In this document: positions 6,871-9,634 of the stretch, piece after piece
Layout of the letters: the number at the start of each line of letters is the position of its first letter
How positions within the stretch are numbered: the stretch's first letter is position 1
Notes under the pieces: generated by a model
Told to the model about the DNA's origin: nothing
Seen by the model: the letters and a program-made list of their open reading frames with translations, nothing else
Database searches by the model: none
Source of the DNA: Lachnospiraceae bacterium UBA3310
GTDB lineage: Bacteria > Bacillota > Clostridia > Lachnospirales > Lachnospiraceae
Length of the DNA stretch: 9,634 bases
Assembly: GCA_002361355.1 (NCBI GenBank)
Contig: DESQ01000043.1
Location: 504-10,137, forward strand
Reading direction: 5' to 3'
Position numbers and translations under genes: made by a program

Positions 6871-6876
6871 AGCCAC

Positions 6877-6905
6877 ATTTTATGCTATATACAAATACCT
6901 GTCAA
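6877..6905 (-). promoter_or_regulatory. Promoter of the methyltransferase-amidase-rdgB-phosphodiesterase operon
   Basis: The minus strand reads TTGACA (6900-6905), a 17-bp spacer and TAAAAT (6877-6882). Six bases, GTGGCT, then precede the ATG at 6870. A normal start point would fall on or within a base or two of that ATG, giving a leaderless mRNA. Confidence 0.75.
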
Positions 6906-6922
6906 CTTTGTTTTCACAACCT

Positions 6923-6952
6923 GAAAGAGGGACGCCCATGCGTCCCCCTTTC
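6923..6952 (-). terminator. GC-rich hairpin, probable end of the 51-aa gene
   Basis: On the minus strand GAAAGGGGGACGC (6940-6952) pairs with GCGTCCCTCTTTC (6923-6935), 13 bp with one G-U pair and a 4-nt loop. It begins 14 bases after the stop of the small ORF. A true U-tract is missing, so termination may be inefficient. It separates that gene from the promoter at 6877-6905. Confidence 0.55.
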
Positions 6953-6966
6953 GGATCAGATCCTTC

Positions 6967-7122
6967 TTAGTAATTGTCCTTGCTGTTAGAGTTGCTGCCG
7001 GAACTGTTCTTGCTGCTGTTGTTGGAATTGTTGTTAGAACTGTTTTTTGTGCTGTTCTGGCTGTTCTTGTCCTGCTGCTTCTCATTCTGCTGGCTGTTCT
7101 GGTTAAAATCATTCTTAGACAT
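6967..7122 (-). CDS. 51-aa Asn/Ser/Gln/Lys-rich small protein, candidate spore protein
   Basis: The protein starts MSKNDFNQNSQQNEKQQ and ends SNSNSKDNY. Asn, Ser, Gln and Lys make up the great majority of residues. It has one Phe and one Tyr, no Cys, no Trp and no hydrophobic stretch, so it is soluble and probably disordered. The ATG at 7122 has a perfect AGGAGG (7131-7136) at eight bases. Upstream, GAATA-N18-CATACTA matches the forespore sigma-G promoter pattern with a leader of about 30 bases. Composition and promoter together recall gamma-type small acid-soluble spore proteins such as SspE, which are also Gln/Asn/Ser-rich, but no specific family motif is recognised. A hairpin at 6923-6952 follows. 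That it is a gene is well supported by the ribosome site and compact unit; function is inference. Confidence 0.75.
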   Translation of the reverse strand: MSKNDFNQNSQQNEKQQDKNSQNSTKNSSNNNSNNSSKNSSGSNSNSKDNY

Positions 7123-7158
7123 CTTCCATACCTCCTGATTGGTTTCGTGTTACAGAAA

Positions 7159-7188
7159 TAGTATGAGAAGATAAAAGAAAAGTTATTC
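7159..7188 (-). promoter_or_regulatory. Sigma-G-like (forespore) promoter of the 51-aa gene
   Basis: The minus strand has GAATA (7184-7188), an 18-base spacer and CATACTA (7159-7165). This fits the known B. subtilis sigma-G pattern GHATR-N18-CATNHTA. No good sigma-A promoter is seen at a suitable distance. The predicted start is near 7152, about 30 bases before the ATG. Short motifs can arise by chance in AT-rich DNA. Confidence 0.55.
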
Positions 7189-7203
7189 AGGCATTACATA
7201 GGT

Positions 7204-7270
7204 CTTTGGTACTATTTTTTTATTCAAAAGTGCTAAAATCAATGTTGGTACTTTGGTACTATTTTTTATT
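7204..7270. repeat. Pair of ~20-nt direct repeats with TTGGTAC motifs
   Basis: ctttggtactattttt plus further T, then att, occurs at 7204-7224 and again at 7251-7270, differing only by one T in the T-run, with 47 bases between starts. A third TTGGTAC is at 7245-7251. No protein is encoded here. The repeats lie between the sigma-G-like promoter and the plus-strand promoter-like site, so they may be regulator-binding sites or the product of slippage. Confidence 0.7.
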
Positions 7271-7296
7271 GTTTTTTCCCGTAAACGTACTATAAT
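7269..7296 (+). promoter_or_regulatory. Possible plus-strand promoter in the intergenic region
   Basis: TTGTTT (7269-7274), a 16-bp spacer and a perfect TATAAT (7291-7296). No protein gene follows on the plus strand. A transcript starting near 7303 would enter two hairpins (7303-7337 and 7368-7402) and run antisense to the end of the HAAS-type gene. It may be fortuitous. Confidence 0.35.
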
Positions 7297-7302
7297 AAAA
7301 GA

Positions 7303-7337
7303 TGTAGACGGAGATACCCCTTCATTCTCCGCCTACA
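7303..7337 (-). terminator. Hairpin, possible second terminator of the lacI operon
   Basis: TGTAGACGGAGA (7303-7314) pairs with TCTCCGCCTACA (7326-7337), 12 bp with one A-C mismatch and an 11-nt loop. On the minus strand it is followed by TCTTTTATTATAG, moderately U-rich. It would stop transcription coming from the HAAS-type gene. It could also be part of a plus-strand RNA. Confidence 0.5.
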
Positions 7338-7367
7338 GACCCTTATATTAATTATTTATACTCCCCT

Positions 7368-7402
7368 CAACAGACCGCTTATTACAGATAAACGGTCTGT
7401 TG
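7368..7402 (-). terminator. Hairpin just after the HAAS-type gene
   Basis: CAACAGACCG (7368-7377) pairs perfectly with CGGTCTGTTG (7393-7402). Inside it, TTAT/ATAA adds four pairs around a 5-nt loop. It lies 15 bases after the stop of the gene at 7418. No U-run follows, so it is a weak terminator or an mRNA 3' stabiliser, backed by the hairpin at 7303-7337. Confidence 0.5.
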
Positions 7403-7417
7403 TGATGTCCGGCAAAG

Positions 7418-7861
7418 TCAGTTCCGGCTCCGGAAAAAATTTACCAGAAGCACAACGATAAGCACCGGAATGATAATCGGCGCAAGGACAGATATCAGGG
7501 AAAATATGACGCCGATAATTAAAAGGAAAACTACAATCAAAATCAGGATAATCAGCCAGCCCGGCACACGAACCGCGCTTCCTGTTCCTTCCTTCCCCGC
7601 GTAAACGTCGTCCTGTGTTTCCTCATCATAATTCCGGTTTGTCCCCTCGTTCAGGCCGGCGCGCTTGTTGGCCTCAATAATGCTTTTCGCCAGAAGTCTC
7701 GGATCGCCCAGACTTGCAAGCACCTCCTCCTCGCTCCTTCCCTTCCTGATCTCCACATCAATATATTCCCGGTAATACCGCACGTTTTCCGCCACTCCGG
7801 AGCTGTTCAACCCGCCAGCCAGCGCGTGCTGTAACTTATCTATAAATTCTACCCGATCCAT
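7418..7861 (-). CDS. HAAS/DUF1700-type membrane protein
   Basis: This 147-aa protein has a helical N-terminal domain (about 1-65) resembling the HAAS/DUF1700 family, with MDRVEFIDKL, YYREYID (29-35) and the diagnostic SEEEVLASLGDPRLLAKSI (43-61). An acidic, disordered linker (about 70-98) and a very hydrophobic C-terminus (102-143), enough for two closely spaced membrane helices, follow. It ends in a basic FFRSRN tail, suggesting a cytoplasmic end. In other Firmicutes such proteins often sit beside PadR-type regulators and are thought to act in signalling or regulation at the membrane. Here the upstream regulator is LacI-type. A GGAAGGAAGC ribosome site precedes the ATG. A 55-base gap without a terminator links it to the hypothetical gene upstream, so all three genes are probably co-transcribed. 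Biochemical function is unknown. Confidence 0.8.
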   Translation of the reverse strand: MDRVEFIDKLQHALAGGLNSSGVAENVRYYREYIDVEIRKGRSEEEVLASLGDPRLLAKSIIEANKRAGLNEGTNRNYDEETQDDVYAGKEGTGSAVRVPGWLIILILIVVFLLIIGVIFSLISVLAPIIIPVLIVVLLVNFFRSRN

Positions 7862-7916
7862 GCTTCCTTCCTTTTTCTGTATTATTTCCGTATAAAATCC
7901 GCCAAAACTGTACGCC

Positions 7917-8309
7917 TCACATAGTCTGATCCATGCCTTTCCAGTCGCTTATTTTTTTTGTGTAAGCCTCCGGATCCCGCAGCATTTTCGCCATCATCAT
8001 GAAACTTTGCAGCACCATGTCTTCTTTATTACAGTCCGCCGTATTCTTTCCCGTATCCATACGCAGGTTGTCCTGCTCTATCTGCCACACATAGCAGTCT
8101 GTCAGGGAATACTCTCCGCATTTCGGGAAATCAGGAAGCCCGTGATGCTCCAGATAATAGACAAAAGCGTCATAGAGCCTCTGCTGTGTCAAAAGCTCAC
8201 ACCACAAGGCCTGCTGCCACTCCTGCGTCCTCCCGGTAAACTCACAAATCCTCACAAGTCCATCATATGCCTTTAATTTACTTTGGTCAAATAAAATCGG
8301 CGCCGCCAT
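7917..8309 (-). CDS. Conserved-looking hypothetical protein, 130 aa
   Basis: I do not recognise this family. It is a soluble protein with no signal peptide or membrane segment. It is rich in aromatic residues (FVYYLEHHGL at 49-58, YSLTDCYVWQ at 67-76, and several Trp). It has five Cys (22, 37, 64, 72, 93), not in an obvious metal-binding pattern. The N-terminal half looks helical (LKAYDGLVRICEFTG, WQQALWCELLTQQRLYDAFV) and a C-terminal helix carries MMMAKMLRDPEAY. An AGGAGG ribosome site before the ATG overlaps the TAG stop of the LacI gene, and the gap is only eight bases, so translation is coupled and the two are in one operon. A role tied to the regulator or its target pathway is possible but unproven. 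The strong ribosome site and tight spacing make it a real gene. Confidence 0.8.
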   Translation of the reverse strand: MAAPILFDQSKLKAYDGLVRICEFTGRTQEWQQALWCELLTQQRLYDAFVYYLEHHGLPDFPKCGEYSLTDCYVWQIEQDNLRMDTGKNTADCNKEDMVLQSFMMMAKMLRDPEAYTKKISDWKGMDQTM

Positions 8310-8317
8310 CGTTCCTC

Positions 8318-9334
8318 CTAACCGGAAATTTCCGCTACAGAATTGCCCTCATACACATGTCCCTCCACCACGATCGTCTCAACCAGCGTAGTTTTGGGAT
8401 GCTCGATCAGACTGATCAGTTTTTCGCCCACCTGCCGGCCAAGTTCCGTCGTGTCCTGACAAAGAGTGGTCAGTGTCGGTTCGATGTGCCTGGCAATCCT
8501 GATACCGTCATAACCCGCAACCGAAATATCATCCGGCACCCGCAGTCCCCGTTCCTGTATCACATTATAACCGCCGAAAGCGGAAAAGTCATCCGGATAG
8601 ATAATACAGGTGGGCGGTTCCTCCAGATCAAGCAGGTACTGTGTTTCTCTGTATGCACCCTTCGTATCACGGTAAGGCGACATACGGATATACTCATCCG
8701 GTATCGTCAGACCGAGCTGCCCCGCTGTCCGGTAAAAGGACGACAATCTGCTCTGGGTAACCGAAGAATCCGCGCCATGGATATAGGCTACCCTGCGGTG
8801 TCCCTTTTTATAAATATAGGTAAGCAGATCCTGCATCCCCTGCACATTGTTGGACATAACCGCACAGACATTGTTAAAAAGATGATCCAGCGTCACCGTG
8901 GGAATCCCGCTCCTCACAAGCTGCAGGATCTCCGGCGAATAGAAATCCGTACAGACAATCGCGACACCGTCAAACCCGCGGGATTTACAATGCTCCAGAT
9001 AACTTGTCGATCCCGCATGGTGTTTGTTGGTATTGACAAAGGTAATGTCATACCCCTTCTCCTCCACAGTGTTCTTCAGGCTGTCCAGGACAAAGGCATA
9101 ATAATCGTGCGTCAGACCGCTGTAATCTTCATGATTAAACAGAACGCCCACGTTGTAACTGCGATTCGTCTTTAGCATCTTGGCCGCCGTATTGGGAAAG
9201 TAGCCCATTTCCTCCGCCACCTGGCGTACCCGCTTCTTTGTCTCTTTTCCGATATCATTTTGATCATTCAGCGCCTTGCTGACGGTAGCAACAGACACAC
9301 CGCAAACCGCCGAAATATCTTTCATAGATACCAT
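8318..9334 (-). CDS. LacI/GalR family transcriptional regulator
   Basis: This 338-aa cytosolic DNA-binding protein probably represses a sugar-utilisation operon until a ligand binds. The N-terminal helix-turn-helix is MKDISAVCGVSVATVSKALN (4-23), followed by GYFPNTAAKMLKTNRS (44-59, hinge) and a periplasmic-binding-protein-like effector domain starting NVGVLF (61-66). The effector domain contains GFDGVAIV, KKGHRRVAYIHG, CIIYPDDFSAFGGYNVIQERGLRVPDDISVAGYDG and the late TTLCQDTTELGRQVGEKL. Length is typical. The frame is open to 9457, but the predicted transcription start is near 9404, and ATG at 9334 has AGAGGA eight bases upstream and gives the normal family start, so it is chosen. Operator-like sites lie at 9390-9400 and 9542-9552. 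Autoregulation and control of a divergent operon right of the window are likely. The sugar is unknown. Confidence 0.94.
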   Translation of the reverse strand: MVSMKDISAVCGVSVATVSKALNDQNDIGKETKKRVRQVAEEMGYFPNTAAKMLKTNRSYNVGVLFNHEDYSGLTHDYYAFVLDSLKNTVEEKGYDITFVNTNKHHAGSTSYLEHCKSRGFDGVAIVCTDFYSPEILQLVRSGIPTVTLDHLFNNVCAVMSNNVQGMQDLLTYIYKKGHRRVAYIHGADSSVTQSRLSSFYRTAGQLGLTIPDEYIRMSPYRDTKGAYRETQYLLDLEEPPTCIIYPDDFSAFGGYNVIQERGLRVPDDISVAGYDGIRIARHIEPTLTTLCQDTTELGRQVGEKLISLIEHPKTTLVETIVVEGHVYEGNSVAEISG

Positions 9335-9389
9335 ATGCTTATCCTCTTCAACCAGCGGAATCATCAGTGTCTGCATGTGCCGCATGTCG

Positions 9390-9400
9390 CTTAATCGTTT
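9390..9400 (-). promoter_or_regulatory. Operator-like site in the lacI leader
   Basis: cttaatcgttt (plus strand) has the central CG flanked by AA/TT expected of LacI-family operators and is an exact copy of 9542-9552. It lies about 4-14 bases after the predicted lacI transcription start, well placed for autorepression. Confidence 0.5.
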
Positions 9401-9410
9401 TCGTATTTCC

Positions 9411-9439
9411 ATTGTACAACACAATTTCCCGCAATGCAA
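9411..9439 (-). promoter_or_regulatory. Promoter of the lacI operon
   Basis: The minus strand reads TTGCAT (9434-9439), a 17-bp spacer and TACAAT (9411-9416). The predicted start is near 9404, giving a leader of about 70 bases before the ATG at 9334. This placement excludes the longer in-frame starts at 9457 and 9412. Confidence 0.65.
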
Positions 9440-9485
9440 CGCATTTTCAAATCTCAACAGACTTCCAGAGGAAAGTATATATTTA

Positions 9486-9514
9486 TTGCTTTTTTTTTAT
9501 TTCTTCTGTATAAT
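9486..9514 (+). promoter_or_regulatory. Divergent promoter pointing out of the window
   Basis: TTGCTT (9486-9491), a 17-bp spacer containing a T-run, and a perfect TATAAT (9509-9514) on the plus strand. The start is expected near 9521, just before operator-like sequences. No plus-strand gene with a clear ribosome site begins before 9634, so the leader is at least about 110 bases or the promoter serves a gene just outside. Confidence 0.55.
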
Positions 9515-9527
9515 TTGTTTAACTGAT

Positions 9528-9579
9528 CGAAATCGTGTTTACTTAATCGTTTACCTTCTTAAGTTTCACGACGATTTCG
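9528..9579. promoter_or_regulatory. Operator region of the divergent promoter
   Basis: It contains the exact second copy of cttaatcgttt (9542-9552), which with the next base reads TAATCGTTTA, a near-palindrome centred on CG. GTTTAC is directly repeated (9537-9542, 9549-9554), and a 9-bp inverted repeat CGAAATCGT (9528-9536) / ACGATTTCG (9571-9579) flanks the motif. It sits about 10-60 bases after the predicted plus-strand start, a natural roadblock position for a LacI-type repressor. The remaining bases to 9634 hold nothing I can identify. Confidence 0.5.
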
Positions 9580-9634
9580 CGGAGTCGGATACACAAAAAC
9601 GTCATTTAATAAAAGCATTCCTATAGAGAATGAA

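Noticed and set aside
6885..7112. 75-codon minus-strand frame rich in Arg and Thr
   Set aside because: It is the shifted frame of the 51-aa Asn/Ser-rich gene. It lacks a ribosome site and runs through the hairpin and the next promoter.
7118..7130. Four-codon ORF (MEDV) starting one base after the AGGAGG of the 51-aa gene
   Set aside because: The spacing from the ribosome site is too short for efficient initiation. The ATG at 7122, eight bases away, is the natural start.
8267..9175. 302-codon plus-strand frame opposite lacI
   Set aside because: Antisense shadow of a clear LacI gene; there is no ribosome site or recognisable domain.
9335..9457. Longer LacI start adding 41 residues
   Set aside because: The predicted promoter and transcription start lie inside this stretch, and homologues begin at the helix-turn-helix. 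ATG at 9334 has a good ribosome site.
9627..9634. ATG at 9630 as the start of the divergent gene
   Set aside because: Only AGAGA precedes it at close distance and just two codons are visible, so it cannot be supported.

Overview
The window reads like a chromosomal segment of a spore-forming Firmicute, most likely a Lachnospiraceae/clostridial cluster XIVa gut anaerobe. This is inferred from protein style, strong AGGAGG ribosome sites, tRNA genes that do not encode CCA, and consensus sigma-A promoters. No taxonomic search was run. Almost everything after base 1085 lies on the minus strand.

Bases 1-1116 are the right-hand end of an integrated mobile element. A tyrosine integrase gene with an early frameshift points at the 3' end of a tRNA-Leu(UAG) gene, the probable attachment site. 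Next come tRNA-Leu with its own promoter and terminator, a MATE-family efflux pump gene (1297-2661), and a six-tRNA operon (transcribed Pro-Gly-Arg-His-Gln-Lys, 3367 down to 2820). That operon is driven by a perfect TTGACA-N17-TATAAT promoter and ends in a strong terminator. A scar of tRNA fragments lies between tRNA-Lys and that terminator.

Bases 3476-6870 hold a four-gene minus-strand housekeeping operon: THUMP-domain RNA methyltransferase, a membrane-anchored amidase-like protein, RdgB (XTP/dITP pyrophosphatase) and a YfcE-like phosphodiesterase. Its promoter lies so close to the first ATG that the mRNA may be leaderless. The amidase-like protein appears to have lost every metal ligand and catalytic residue of its family.

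Bases 6967-7122 encode a very small (51 aa) Asn/Ser/Gln/Lys-rich protein behind a strong ribosome site and a close match to the forespore sigma-G promoter. It is a candidate spore protein. The AT-rich region 7123-7417 also carries a 20-nt direct repeat, a possible plus-strand promoter and two hairpins.

Bases 7418-9334 form a second minus-strand operon: a LacI-family regulator, an unrecognised 130-aa protein and a HAAS/DUF1700-type membrane protein. The last 300 bases are a divergent control region. They contain the lacI promoter, a plus-strand promoter facing out of the window, and two copies of an 11-bp LacI-type operator-like motif, one beside each promoter. The regulated target probably lies just right of the window.

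I saw no CRISPR array, defence island or clearly new multi-gene system. The strongest leads are the degenerate amidase, the sigma-G-linked 51-aa protein and the leaderless operon.
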